DNA from: an uncultured Alphaproteobacteria bacterium
GTDB taxonomy: Bacteria; Pseudomonadota; Alphaproteobacteria; HIMB59; GCA-002718135
DNA length: 64,000 nt
Reading direction: 5' to 3'
NCBI GenBank assembly: GCA_902612805.1
Contig: CACMEY010000004.1
Location: forward strand, 62,001-126,000
How positions within the stretch are numbered: position 1 is the first letter of the stretch; each line of letters begins with the position of its first letter. Position numbers and translations under genes: made by a program. Positions 1-9,477 of this stretch are shown one piece after another. Under the pieces are notes generated by a model. The model was given only the letters and a program-made list of their open reading frames with translations. It had not been told where the DNA came from and ran no database searches.

Positions 1-1
1 G

Positions 2-549
2 ATTTTAGAAGTAATGGGCAGAGATGCAGGTCACATTGCTTTGAATGCAGGAATAGCTGGAGGAGCAGATGTTATTTTGATTCCGGAGATTCAATATTCT
101 ATAAAATCTATTGCTGACCATATAGAGAAACTTAGATCTAAAGGAAGAAATCATGCATTAATCGTTGTTGCAGAAGCTGTAAAAAAAGAAAACGGTAAAA
201 AAGCTACAGTGAAATATATTGATGGAGAGGTGCGCCTTGGAGGGATTGGAAATTATCTTGGTGATGAAATTTATAAAATAACAGACTCTGAAACAAGAGT
301 TACAGTTCTAGGACATGTTCAAAGAGGTGCTCAACCAACTCATAGAGATCGTTTAATTGCAAGTGCCTTTGGGGTTTATGCTGTTGATTTAATTGCAAAG
401 AAAAAATTTAATAGAGTAGTTGTATGGAAAGACAGAGGAGTACAAGATTTGATGCTTAGTCAAGTTGCTGGATATTCAAAAACTGTTCAAAAAAATGATC
501 CTTTGATTAAAGTAGCTGAAGGACTTGGAATTTATATTGGTGAAACAAA

Positions 550-553
<4 letters not shown>
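2..553 (+). CDS. pfkA: 6-phosphofructokinase, C-terminal part (gene cut by window start)
   Basis: The reading frame is open from the first full codon at base 2, so only the last 184 residues are present. The fragment begins with ILEVMGRDAG, the conserved family segment that binds fructose 6-phosphate, and contains VTVLGHVQRGAQP, matching the GHxQRGG segment of PfkA. The enzyme phosphorylates fructose 6-phosphate to the 1,6-bisphosphate in glycolysis. The residues that separate ATP-using from pyrophosphate-using enzymes lie upstream of the window, so the phosphoryl donor cannot be called. The 3' end overlaps the convergent SDR gene by 4 bases. The family call is firm; the subtype is open. Confidence 0.92.
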
Positions 554-1329
<776 letters not shown>

Positions 1330-2013
1330 CTATAGACTCCAATCATTACGAATTATTGTTATAATATTTTTTTTATCATTAGGATTTTTGAATTCCATTT
1401 TCATTAGCTCTTTTTCAAAATACCAAAGTGTATACTCGGGGAATGGCCCTTTATCTTTTGGATTTTTTGATGCATTGAAAATATATTTGTTAGCTAATAT
1501 TTCAATGTCATTGATTTTAATTTTTTCATCTTCAAGTTGTTTTACTTCTATAGTTCTTACAATACCTTTTTGAGTATCAAATACTTCTTTTTCATTTAAC
1601 ATTTCAAGATTCCAATAATTTAATGGTATTATATTTTTATCTAATTTTAATTGTCCATCCATACCACTAGCAATAAAAAAATTGTCTTCATCATTTCCAA
1701 TTATTTTATACTCTCGATCATCTTCAAAGTCTGTAAATCCATCTATTGATACAAATTCACCATTTTTCCAAGTTTCTTTAGTTTCTTGAAAAAATTTGTA
1801 TGCTGGAATAAATAAAACTTTAACATTTATCTTTAAGACTGAATGTATAACGACACTATCTTCATTTTCTATAAATTTTGATATTAAGCTCCCTATATTT
1901 TTCTTTTTTCTAATAACATCAAAGCTAACTTCTTTATCATCAGGTATTGGAAATGGCTTACTAAAAACGCTAAGAGAAAAAAGAGATAAACAAATTATAA
2001 AGATATATTTCAC
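1330..2013 (-). CDS. Small exported protein, DUF6134/DUF3108-like
   Basis: A 227-residue protein with an N-terminal signal peptide (hydrophobic stretch about residues 3-17, likely cleavage after VFS). The mature part is beta-rich, with an early FDVIRKKKNIGS segment and a closing WYFEKELMKMEF segment. Both resemble the DUF6134/DUF3108 type of periplasmic beta-sheet protein of unknown role. The GTG start is chosen because it forms a GTGA overlap with the TGA stop of the upstream SDR gene. No enzyme motif is visible. The family assignment is by pattern only and is moderate in confidence; that the gene is real and exported is much surer. Confidence 0.7.
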   Translation of the reverse strand: MKYIFIICLSLFSLSVFSKPFPIPDDKEVSFDVIRKKKNIGSLISKFIENEDSVVIHSVLKINVKVLFIPAYKFFQETKETWKNGEFVSIDGFTDFEDDREYKIIGNDEDNFFIASGMDGQLKLDKNIIPLNYWNLEMLNEKEVFDTQKGIVRTIEVKQLEDEKIKINDIEILANKYIFNASKNPKDKGPFPEYTLWYFEKELMKMEFKNPNDKKNIITIIRNDWSL

Positions 2014-2735
2014 GACTTAATTCTTAATGATGATCTTCCACCATCTATATGAAATATTTGTCCAGTAATCCAACTATTTTTATCACTTAATAGAAAACTT
2101 CCTATATCAGAGAAATCATCACCAGATCCAATTTTAGGTAAAGGATGCATATTTTCAATTGCTTTCTTAATAGTTTCATTATTAAGCAACTTTTGTGTCA
2201 TTTTTGCGTCTGTTAAACTTGGTGCAATACAATTAACTTTAATTTTTGGAGCAAATTCTGCTGCTAAGCTTAAAGTAAGCCCTTCAATAGCACCTTTTGC
2301 CGTTGATACTATTGTGTGATTTGTGAAGCCCTGTTTAACTGCAATAGTTGAATAAAGTAGAATACTGCCGGTATTTTTAGCTAGAGTTTCTTGATTAAAC
2401 TTAATTGCATTTACAGCACTAAGTGTATTTATTTTAAAAGAATCAATAAAATCCTCATCTTTAGTCATTTTGAGAGGTTTTAAATTTATAGATCCAACAC
2501 AAAAAGCAATACCATATAATCGATCTCTATATTCTTCCGAAATACTTTTAACTTTATCAAAATCTAAAACATCACAAACTTTATATTCGCAACCAATTTC
2601 CTCAGATAATTGTTTTAATTCTGTCTCATTTCTAGAAATAATTATTGGATCATAATTGTTGCTCTTCAGTTTTTTTGATAATGATTTTCCAATAGAGCCC
2701 GTTCCCCCAAAGACAAATATATTTTTGTTAGACAT
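2010..2735 (-). CDS. SDR family protein lacking the catalytic tyrosine
   Basis: A 241-residue Rossmann protein with a glycine-rich FGGTGSIG cofactor motif at residues 9-16 and the usual C-terminal GQIFHIDGG closing strand. The active-site helix reads TIVSTAKGAIEGL. The Lys is kept, but the position four residues before it, normally Tyr, is Val. It may therefore be a non-classical SDR with altered chemistry or only cofactor and structural function. The ATG has a good Shine-Dalgarno sequence (AGAAAGG) inside the end of ctaA, which it overlaps by 8 bases, so the two are probably co-translated. The substrate is unknown. Confidence 0.85.
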   Translation of the reverse strand: MSNKNIFVFGGTGSIGKSLSKKLKSNNYDPIIISRNETELKQLSEEIGCEYKVCDVLDFDKVKSISEEYRDRLYGIAFCVGSINLKPLKMTKDEDFIDSFKINTLSAVNAIKFNQETLAKNTGSILLYSTIAVKQGFTNHTIVSTAKGAIEGLTLSLAAEFAPKIKVNCIAPSLTDAKMTQKLLNNETIKKAIENMHPLPKIGSGDDFSDIGSFLLSDKNSWITGQIFHIDGGRSSLRIKS

Positions 2736-3783
2736 TTTTAACCTTTCTAATTTTAATTTGATGATAACTAATTAATAAAGTTGATAATAACAAAATTGAA
2801 TTAGTTTGATGTAAACTTGCGACTGGTAAGTAAACGTTACTTAAAAGAGTAATAATACCTAGAATTACTTGTAATGTTAGAAAGAATAGGATTAAATACA
2901 CAAGAGTACTTGAAACGTTTTTATTATCAAATTTAATAAATCTGAAACACACAAATATGATATAAAAGAAAACAAAAATTGATAACCAGCGGTGGTTAAA
3001 ATTTATTGCAACTGTATTTTCAAAAATATTATAAATACCTAGATCATCAATAATGTAATCATCAGGTATAATTTTCCCATTCATTAGTGGAAAAGTATTA
3101 AAAGATTGTCCAGAGTTGGTTCCTGCCATAAATCCACCTGTTGCAATTGTGATGAATATTAAAATTACACCAATTAAAATATAAAATTCAATTGTCTTTG
3201 GAGTAGATAAAAAGTTTATATTAGAAGAATACCTATAATCCATTGATATCCATAATAGTATTGAGAAAATTATAAGAGCATTTAAAAGATGAAAAGTAAG
3301 TCTATAAGGGCTTACATAAGGATTTTCAGTTAATCCACTCTTTACCATCCACCATCCAATGATAGCTTGAAACAAACCAAATATAAAAACAATACCAAGT
3401 CTTATATATAGTGACGATTGAATTTGCTTTTTGAAACTAAAGTAAATTAAGGGAATTAAAAAGACAATTCCTATGGTTCTTGCAAATATTCTATGAAACC
3501 ACTCCCACCAAAATATATATTTAAACTCATTTAGCGTCATATTTTTGTTAACAATTTTGTATTCTGGTGTTTGTTTATACATTTCGAATACAGCCAACCA
3601 ACTTTCTAAACTCAGTGGAGGAATTACACCTAATATTGGACGCCAGTCTGTCATAGAAAGTCCAGAGTCGGTTAATCTTGTTAAACCTCCTATTACTATA
3701 ATTAATAAAACCATTGTGGTTATAATTAATAGCCATATATAGACTGCAGGATTGTAAAATTTTGAGGTATTAGCGTAATTCAT
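2728..3783 (-). CDS. ctaA: Heme A synthase (COX15/CtaA family)
   Basis: A 351-residue multi-pass inner-membrane protein that converts heme O to heme A for cytochrome aa3 oxidase. It shows about eight hydrophobic helices in two similar halves and the four expected heme-ligand histidines in WEWFHRIFAR, YRLTFHLLN, FNHRWLSIF and ASLHQTNS. The early GGLTRLTDSGLSM motif is diagnostic for the alphaproteobacterial and mitochondrial COX15 type. The gene is divergent from a ferredoxin reductase / ferredoxin pair only 53 bases away, which fits the ferredoxin dependence known for mitochondrial Cox15. It is the first gene of the minus-strand run with the two SDR genes. Confidence 0.96.
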   Translation of the reverse strand: MNYANTSKFYNPAVYIWLLIITTMVLLIIVIGGLTRLTDSGLSMTDWRPILGVIPPLSLESWLAVFEMYKQTPEYKIVNKNMTLNEFKYIFWWEWFHRIFARTIGIVFLIPLIYFSFKKQIQSSLYIRLGIVFIFGLFQAIIGWWMVKSGLTENPYVSPYRLTFHLLNALIIFSILLWISMDYRYSSNINFLSTPKTIEFYILIGVILIFITIATGGFMAGTNSGQSFNTFPLMNGKIIPDDYIIDDLGIYNIFENTVAINFNHRWLSIFVFFYIIFVCFRFIKFDNKNVSSTLVYLILFFLTLQVILGIITLLSNVYLPVASLHQTNSILLLSTLLISYHQIKIRKVKNV

Positions 3784-3836
3784 TCAGAATATATATAATC
3801 CCTAGAAATAATAAAAAAAGTTGTTATTTTTCAGAT

Positions 3837-4847
3837 ATGATAGAAAAAACTGATGTAGTAATTATAGGTGCAGGTCCAGTAGGGTTATTTGCAGTGTTTG
3901 AATTAGGTCTTTTAAATATAAAATGTCATTTAGTTGATAATTTAGATAAAGTTGGAGGTCAGTGTGCTGAATTGTACCCAGAAAAACCAATTTATGATAT
4001 TCCCTCAAGACCAGTTGTGACAGGACAACAATTAACTGACGAATTAATTGAACAGATAAACCCATTTAAACCTAAATTTCATCTCAACCAACAAGTTGAG
4101 AAAATTGCTAAAACAGAATATGGTTGGATTGTAGAGACTAATATAGGTACAAAAGTTGAAGCAAAATGTATTGTTGTAGCAGCAGGAGCAGGAAGCTTTG
4201 TGCCCCGAAAACCTCCAATTGAGAATATTGAGAAACTCGAAAACAAAAATGTTTTTTACGCAATTCGAGACAAATCAATATTTAAGAATAAAAAACTATT
4301 AATTGCAGGGGGAGGAGACTCTGCTTTGGATTGGACAAATGAACTATCTAAGGATTCCAATGTAACTCTAATACATAGAAGAAAAGAGTTTAGGGCAGCA
4401 CCTGATTCTGTCTCAAAAATGCAAGAATTAGAAACAAAAGGAAAAATTAAATTTTTAAAAGGTCAAATAAAAAAGATTTCAAAGACTCAAAACAGTAAAT
4501 TAATGCTAGAATACGAAAATGATGATGAAAGATCAAATATTGAAGTAGATTATCTTTTACCATTTTTTGGTTTAAAAATGGAACTAGGTCCAATTGCGAA
4601 ATGGGGTTTAAACTTACATGAAAATCTAATTAAAGTGGATACTGAAAAATTTGAAACTTCTACACCTTCAATCTTTGCTATTGGTGACATAAATTGGTAT
4701 CCAGGAAAACTTAAGCTTATTCTATCAGGATTTCACGAGTCTGCCTTAATGGCTCAAGAAGTATTCAAGTATTGCTTTCCTGATAAGAAAAACATTTTTA
4801 GATACACTACATCTTCTAAAGAACTTCAGAAAAAACTAGGCGTTTAA
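3837..4847 (+). CDS. Ferredoxin--NADP(+) reductase, thioredoxin-reductase-like type
   Basis: A 336-residue flavoprotein with an FAD motif GAGPVG near residues 11-16, a second dinucleotide motif GGGDSALDW in the NADPH domain and the C-terminal FAIGDINWYPGKLKLI FAD-contact segment. It lacks the CxxC redox pair of true thioredoxin reductase, which places it in the YumC / type 2 ferredoxin-NADP reductase group. It passes electrons between NADPH and ferredoxin. The next gene, a 2Fe-2S ferredoxin, starts inside its stop codon (TAATG), so the two are surely co-expressed and are likely partners. Confidence 0.93.
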   Translation: MIEKTDVVIIGAGPVGLFAVFELGLLNIKCHLVDNLDKVGGQCAELYPEKPIYDIPSRPVVTGQQLTDELIEQINPFKPKFHLNQQVEKIAKTEYGWIVETNIGTKVEAKCIVVAAGAGSFVPRKPPIENIEKLENKNVFYAIRDKSIFKNKKLLIAGGGDSALDWTNELSKDSNVTLIHRRKEFRAAPDSVSKMQELETKGKIKFLKGQIKKISKTQNSKLMLEYENDDERSNIEVDYLLPFFGLKMELGPIAKWGLNLHENLIKVDTEKFETSTPSIFAIGDINWYPGKLKLILSGFHESALMAQEVFKYCFPDKKNIFRYTTSSKELQKKLGV

Positions 4848-5158
4848 TGCCGAAGTTAATAATCACAGATAGATCAGGTAATAAGTCTGAAATTAAATAT
4901 GATATTAATTTTACATTAATGGAAACCCTTAGAGACAATGGCTACGATATTGAAGCTTCCTGTGGAGGATGTTGTGCTTGTGCTACCTGTCATGTTTATA
5001 TTGATGAAAAATGGACAAACAAGCTGAAAAAAATGGATGATGATGAAGAATCTATGCTAGATCAAGCTTTTGATGTTAAAAATAATTCCAGATTATCTTG
5101 TCAAATTGAACTTTCTGAAGAGCTTGATGGTTTAGAGATAGAAATTGCACCAGAATAG
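4847..5158 (+). CDS. 2Fe-2S ferredoxin, adrenodoxin type
   Basis: A 103-residue ferredoxin with the CX5CX2C cluster motif CGGCCACATC at about residues 39-48 and the fourth cluster Cys in RLSCQIEL. The motif carries two extra neighbouring cysteines (GGCCA). It belongs to the vertebrate/adrenodoxin class that serves hydroxylases, heme A synthase and Fe-S assembly. It overlaps the reductase gene by one base. No isc or hsc genes lie nearby, so a role with the divergent ctaA or as a general carrier is more likely than a dedicated Fe-S assembly role. This is context inference. Confidence 0.94.
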   Translation: MPKLIITDRSGNKSEIKYDINFTLMETLRDNGYDIEASCGGCCACATCHVYIDEKWTNKLKKMDDDEESMLDQAFDVKNNSRLSCQIELSEELDGLEIEIAPE

Positions 5159-5160
5159 TA

Positions 5161-5199
5161 TTGACATAGACTATTAATTTGCATACAAACAGTTTGTAT
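5161..5199 (+). promoter_or_regulatory. marR promoter with overlapping 17-bp palindromic operator
   Basis: TTGACA (5161-5166), a 17-base spacer and TACAAA (5184-5189) form a good sigma-70 promoter. A perfect palindrome, ATACAAAC-A-GTTTGTAT (5183-5199), covers the -10 element. Its size and TACAAAC/GTTTGTA half-sites are typical of MarR-family operators, and the next gene is a MarR regulator starting at 5207. Self-repression is the obvious reading. Confidence 0.75.
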
Positions 5200-5206
5200 A
5201 AAAACT

Positions 5207-5668
5207 ATGGCAGACACTTCTCTTAATGAGAATAGATTATCATTATTAATTTGGCAAACATCAAATTTATGGCAATCTAAAGTAAGGCATAAATTAAAAG
5301 AGATTGAAATCACACTAAATGAATATCTTATTCTTGAGACAATTTATTTATTACAGCAAGAAAACATAAATATTACTCAACAGGATATATGTAAAAATGC
5401 ATCTATTGATAGATCAGTTGTTAGTTTACGTGTTTCTAAACTAGAAGAAAGGAAGTTAATATCAAAACAACAACCACAAGATAAAAGATCTGATAGTTTA
5501 ATTCTAACCACAGCAGGGAATGATTTAATTAATAATATCATTGATAATATTATTGAGCTAGAAAATGAATTATTTAATAAATTAGGTTCTGAAATTTTTA
5601 ATTTCACAAATTCATTAAAGTTGTTATTGGGTAAAAAAATTAGAATTAGAGCAAAATTAAATGATTGA
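5207..5668 (+). CDS. MarR-family transcriptional regulator
   Basis: A 153-residue winged-helix protein. The recognition helix region is IDRSVVSLRVSKLEERKLI, and the wing carries the DKRSDSLILTTAG pattern (D-x-R, then the T-x-x-G turn) typical of MarR proteins. Such dimers bind short palindromes and release DNA on contact with phenolics or oxidants. No conserved reactive Cys of the OhrR type is visible near the N-terminus, so a ligand-sensing form is more likely than an oxidant-sensing one. It has its own promoter and operator just upstream. It overlaps the LysRS gene by 8 bases and so may also set transcription of that downstream run. Confidence 0.92.
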   Translation: MADTSLNENRLSLLIWQTSNLWQSKVRHKLKEIEITLNEYLILETIYLLQQENINITQQDICKNASIDRSVVSLRVSKLEERKLISKQQPQDKRSDSLILTTAGNDLINNIIDNIIELENELFNKLGSEIFNFTNSLKLLLGKKIRIRAKLND

Positions 5669-7244
5669 TCAAGAATTAGTACAATCTTTAAAAGCTTGGC
5701 CTTTTAAAGAAGCTTTACAAATAATTAAAAAAAATGGTGGTTTATTAAATTTTAAAACTCCATCTAAGGGATATGTATTACTAGAAACTGGTTATGGTCC
5801 TTCTGGTTTACCTCATATTGGAACTTTTGGTGAAGTTGTAAGAACATCAATGGTAAAAAATGCATTTAGCTCTATAATTGATTGCCCAACAAAACTGATC
5901 ACATTTTCTGATGATATGGATGGATTAAGAAAAGTTCCTGAAAACGTACCAAATAAAGAAATGTTAGAAAAATTTATAGGTAAGCCACTTACTTCTATAC
6001 CAGACCCATTTGGTAAATATGAAAGTTTTGGACATCATAATAATGCAAAACTTAAAAGTTTTTTAGATGAGTTTAATTTTGACTATGACTTTGTTAGCTC
6101 AACAGAGAAATATAAAAGTGGAGATTTTAATGAAACAATATTAAGCATATTTGAAAACTATACAAAAATATTAGATATTATTCTACCTACCCTAAGGGCA
6201 GAAAGAAAAGAAACTTATAGCCCATTTCTTCCAATAAGTGAAAATTCAGGTGAGGTACTTCAGGTAAAAATTGAAGAATATAAAATGGATTCAAAAACAA
6301 TTATTTACAAGGATCCATCTTTAGACAAGTTAGTTGAGACAGAAGTAATTAATGGAAAATGTAAGTTACAATGGAAAGTAGATTGGGCAATGAGATGGAT
6401 GTCCTTTGATGTTGATTATGAAATGTGCGGTAAAGATCTTACAGAAAGTGTTGATTTAGGATCCAAGATTTGTAAAGCATTAAATAAAAAACCACCTAAT
6501 AATCTAATTTATGAAATGTTTTTAGATGAAAAGGGTGAAAAAATTTCTAAGTCAGTCGGAAATGGCATTAGCGTAGATGAGTGGCTTCGTTATGCTTCCC
6601 CTGAGAGTCTTGCACTCTATATGTTTCAAAAACCAAAATCAGCAAAGAAACTTCACTTTGATGTAATTCCTAAAACCGTAGATGATTATCTTTCTCATTA
6701 TAATTCATACTCAAAATTAGATAAAAATAAACAGTATGATAGTCCAATTTGGCATATTCATTCAGGAAAACCAAAAGAATTCAAATCAGAAATAAATTTC
6801 AATACCCTAACTAACCTTGTAAATGTCTCTAATTCTAAAGATAAAAAAGTAATATGGTCTTTTATTAATAAATATGATGATCAAATTAATGCTGATAACA
6901 ATCCTGAATTTGATCGTTTTATAGACTTTGCACTAAATTACTATGAAGATTTTATTTTACCTAAAAAGAAATTTCTAGAGATTGATAGTAGTAATAAAGA
7001 GGTATTTATTGATATTATTAATATTTTAGAAAATGAGGTTACTGAAAACAGTTCATCTGAAGATATTCAAACATTATTATACGAAGTAGGAAAAAAACAC
7101 GAATTTGAAAACTTAAAAGATTTTTTTAAAATAGTATATCAAGTAATGCTTGGCCAGGATCAAGGTCCTAGACTAGGATCATTTTTTAAATTATTTGGAT
7201 TAAGAGAAACTATTGATTATCTAAAAAAATTAATAGATAATTAA
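5661..7244 (+). CDS. lysK: Lysine--tRNA ligase, class I
   Basis: A 527-residue class I lysyl-tRNA synthetase that charges tRNA-Lys. The HIGH-equivalent is PHIGT at residues 51-55, after GYGPSG, and the KMSKS-equivalent is EKISKSVGN near residue 295. The length matches the archaeal and alphaproteobacterial LysRS1 family, not the class II LysS. The ATG overlaps the end of the marR gene by 8 bases. A TTG-started pyrD follows after 4 bases. The identification is secure. Confidence 0.97.
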   Translation: MIDQELVQSLKAWPFKEALQIIKKNGGLLNFKTPSKGYVLLETGYGPSGLPHIGTFGEVVRTSMVKNAFSSIIDCPTKLITFSDDMDGLRKVPENVPNKEMLEKFIGKPLTSIPDPFGKYESFGHHNNAKLKSFLDEFNFDYDFVSSTEKYKSGDFNETILSIFENYTKILDIILPTLRAERKETYSPFLPISENSGEVLQVKIEEYKMDSKTIIYKDPSLDKLVETEVINGKCKLQWKVDWAMRWMSFDVDYEMCGKDLTESVDLGSKICKALNKKPPNNLIYEMFLDEKGEKISKSVGNGISVDEWLRYASPESLALYMFQKPKSAKKLHFDVIPKTVDDYLSHYNSYSKLDKNKQYDSPIWHIHSGKPKEFKSEINFNTLTNLVNVSNSKDKKVIWSFINKYDDQINADNNPEFDRFIDFALNYYEDFILPKKKFLEIDSSNKEVFIDIINILENEVTENSSSEDIQTLLYEVGKKHEFENLKDFFKIVYQVMLGQDQGPRLGSFFKLFGLRETIDYLKKLIDN

Positions 7245-7248
7245 TTTA

Positions 7249-8304
7249 TTGTACAATAGTTCATTAAAAATATTAAGATTATTACCTCCCGAGATATCTC
7301 ATACTATTACAATTAATTTTTTAAAATATTTCAAAGTAAGACAAAAAAATATTGAGGATCCTATTCTTGCACAACATTTAATGGGTTTAGATTTTGTAAA
7401 TCCTATAGGACTCGCTGCCGGTTTTGATAAAAATGCTGAAGTGATGCATTCCATGTTTTCATTTGGTTTTGGATTTCTTGAAGTTGGCACAATTACTCCA
7501 CAACCTCAAATTGGCAACTCTAAACCTAGAGTATTTAGATTAAATGAAGATAAAGCCATTATCAATAGTTTAGGATTTAATAATAAAGGTATTAAAAAAG
7601 TAAAAAAAAATTTAATTAAACACCAAAAATCATACCTAAATAATAAAATTGTAGGAGTTAATATTGGAAAAAATAAAAATTCAATTGATGCTGTTGACGA
7701 TTATCTAAAAAGTTTAGAAGAGTTAGGCGATTTGGCAAGCTATATTACTATAAATATATCTTCACCAAATACTGAAGGGTTGAGAGATCTACAATTGAGA
7801 GGAAAGATAGAAAAATTAATTAAAAAAATTATAGATAAAAGAGATGAAATAAAAAATATTAATACCAAGCCAATATTAATTAAAATTTCACCTGATTTAA
7901 ATGAAGATCAACTAAGAGATATAGCTTTAATTTCCTTAGCTAACAACATAGACGGATTAATACTTACAAATAGCACTATAAAAAGAGAGAGTAATTTAAT
8001 TTCTATAAACAAAGGAAAAAAAGGGGGTTTAAGTGGTAAACCTCTGTACAATAACTCAAATATAATTTTGAAAAAAATGTATGATTTAACAAATGGTCAA
8101 ATACCATTAATAGGAGTGGGCGGTATATCAAGTGGAAGGGACTGTTACGAAAAAATTAAATCTGGTGCTTCTTTAGTTCAGTTATACACTGCTTTGGTTT
8201 ATTCTGGCCCAAATTTAATAAATAGTATGAAAGGCGACTTGATTGACCTAATTAAAACTGATGGATATAAAAATGTATCTGAAGTTATTGGAAAATCAGT
8301 ATAG
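7249..8304 (+). CDS. pyrD: Dihydroorotate dehydrogenase (quinone), class 2
   Basis: A 351-residue flavoprotein that oxidises dihydroorotate to orotate in pyrimidine synthesis and gives electrons to quinone. It has the class 2 N-terminal helical extension, then GLAAGFDKNAEV, NSLGFNNKG, ISSPNTEGLR (the catalytic Ser is in this region) and the FMN-phosphate segment GVGGISSGRDCYEKI. The start is a TTG codon 4 bases after lysK; no ATG fits the N-terminal length better. The membrane-associated class 2 type agrees with an aerobic respiratory cell. Confidence 0.96.
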   Translation: MYNSSLKILRLLPPEISHTITINFLKYFKVRQKNIEDPILAQHLMGLDFVNPIGLAAGFDKNAEVMHSMFSFGFGFLEVGTITPQPQIGNSKPRVFRLNEDKAIINSLGFNNKGIKKVKKNLIKHQKSYLNNKIVGVNIGKNKNSIDAVDDYLKSLEELGDLASYITINISSPNTEGLRDLQLRGKIEKLIKKIIDKRDEIKNINTKPILIKISPDLNEDQLRDIALISLANNIDGLILTNSTIKRESNLISINKGKKGGLSGKPLYNNSNIILKKMYDLTNGQIPLIGVGGISSGRDCYEKIKSGASLVQLYTALVYSGPNLINSMKGDLIDLIKTDGYKNVSEVIGKSV

Positions 8305-8306
8305 TA

Positions 8307-9143
8307 GTGAAAGAAATTAAATCAATTGAAGAAATTATATATAATTATGACAACTTTATAATTGATCAATGGGGCGTAATGCATGATGGAACATTTGGTT
8401 ATGACCATGCATTTAATTCTATTAATATTCTCAATAGTAATAATAAAAATTTGTTTATAATTTCAAATTCATCAAAAAGATCAAAATCATCTATTGATAG
8501 ATTACCAAAACTTGGTTTTAAAAAGAAATCTTTTATAAGTATAGTGACAAGTGGAGAAATGATTTGGCAATTACTTAAAAAAAAATTTTTAGGTGATAAA
8601 AATAAAAAAAATTGTTTTCATATTTATGATGAAGAAAAAGAGGATGGTTTAGATTTTAGAGATGGTTTAAATTTTAATTTTGTAGAAAAAGTAGAAGAAG
8701 CAGATTTAATTTTAGCTTGTACTCCTTTTATAAATTTAGAACCAATAGACTACATTCCACTACTAGAGGTAGCTTACAAAAAAGAAATAACAATGTATTG
8801 TGCAAACCCTGACTTTGAAACTGTTGAAAGTAACAGTAACAATAATGTCTTTTGTATGGGTGCTATTGGTGAAATATACAAAAAAATGGGTGGAAATGTT
8901 ATTATTAAAGGCAAACCTGATGTAAGCATATACGCTGAAACCACTAAGAAAATTAATTTAGAAAAAAATAGAACATTAGCTATTGGAGACTCATTATTTC
9001 ATGATATTCGAGGAGCTAATAATTTTGAAATAGACAGTGTTTTGGTAAAATCTGGAATTCATAAAGATTTAAATAAAATAAATAATTTAATTAAAAATCA
9101 TCGAATAACTCCAACTTATATTATAGATAAATTTAGTATTTAG
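8307..9143 (+). CDS. HAD superfamily subfamily IIA hydrolase (TIGR01459-like)
   Basis: A 278-residue HAD-fold phosphatase-like protein. Motif I reads IIDQWGVMHDG: the nucleophile Asp is present but the second Asp of DxD is replaced by Trp, as in the TIGR01459 group. Motif II is FIISNSS, and motif IV is AIGDSLFHDIRGA with the paired acidic residues. NagD-type members dephosphorylate small sugar or nucleotide phosphates; the substrate here is unknown. The GTG start lies 2 bases after pyrD, suggesting co-transcription. Confidence 0.85.
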   Translation: MKEIKSIEEIIYNYDNFIIDQWGVMHDGTFGYDHAFNSINILNSNNKNLFIISNSSKRSKSSIDRLPKLGFKKKSFISIVTSGEMIWQLLKKKFLGDKNKKNCFHIYDEEKEDGLDFRDGLNFNFVEKVEEADLILACTPFINLEPIDYIPLLEVAYKKEITMYCANPDFETVESNSNNNVFCMGAIGEIYKKMGGNVIIKGKPDVSIYAETTKKINLEKNRTLAIGDSLFHDIRGANNFEIDSVLVKSGIHKDLNKINNLIKNHRITPTYIIDKFSI

Positions 9144-9148
9144 AATAC

Positions 9149-9177
9149 TTGACAAAGTAATATTTATATTTACATGC
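9149..9177 (+). promoter_or_regulatory. Putative rpmB promoter (-35 TTGACA)
   Basis: A perfect TTGACA (9149-9154) lies 38 bases before the rpmB ATG. The -10 is weak, TACATG at 9171-9176 with a 16-base spacer. A start point 6-8 bases downstream would fall almost on the ATG. No Shine-Dalgarno sequence is seen, so a leaderless mRNA is possible. Confidence 0.45.
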
Positions 9178-9186
9178 AACTTCACT

Positions 9187-9468
9187 ATGTCTATGCGATG
9201 TGAATTAACTGGAAAATCCTTTCAAACTGGTAACAACGTTAGTCATGCTAAAAATAGAACAAAAAGACGTTTTAAACCAAATCTTCAGAATATAACTTTT
9301 GTTAGTGAAGTTTTAGGTCAAAAATTCCAATTGAAAGTTGCAGTTAGCACAATTCGAACAGTTGAAAAAAAAGGTGGTTTAGATGAATTTCTAATTAATA
9401 CACCTAATTCTAAATTGCCATTAAAAGCTAAAAAATTAAAAAAAACTATTCTATCAAATTCTAATTAA
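9187..9468 (+). CDS. rpmB: Large-subunit ribosomal protein bL28
   Basis: A 93-residue basic protein of the 50S subunit. It opens with MSMRCELTGKSFQTGNNVSHAKNRTKR in the arrangement typical of alphaproteobacterial L28 (CELTGK, then NVSHA.N.TKR) and has a Lys-rich tail. It has no zinc-binding Cys pair beyond the single Cys. It is preceded by its own TTGACA element and followed, 9 bases on, by the queuosine-precursor transporter gene. Confidence 0.97.
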   Translation: MSMRCELTGKSFQTGNNVSHAKNRTKRRFKPNLQNITFVSEVLGQKFQLKVAVSTIRTVEKKGGLDEFLINTPNSKLPLKAKKLKKTILSNSN

Positions 9469-9477
9469 ATTTTTGTA

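Noticed and set aside
5101-5313. Minus-strand open frame across the ferredoxin/marR gap
   Set aside because: It is antisense to two well-supported genes and spans the palindromic operator; no family features.
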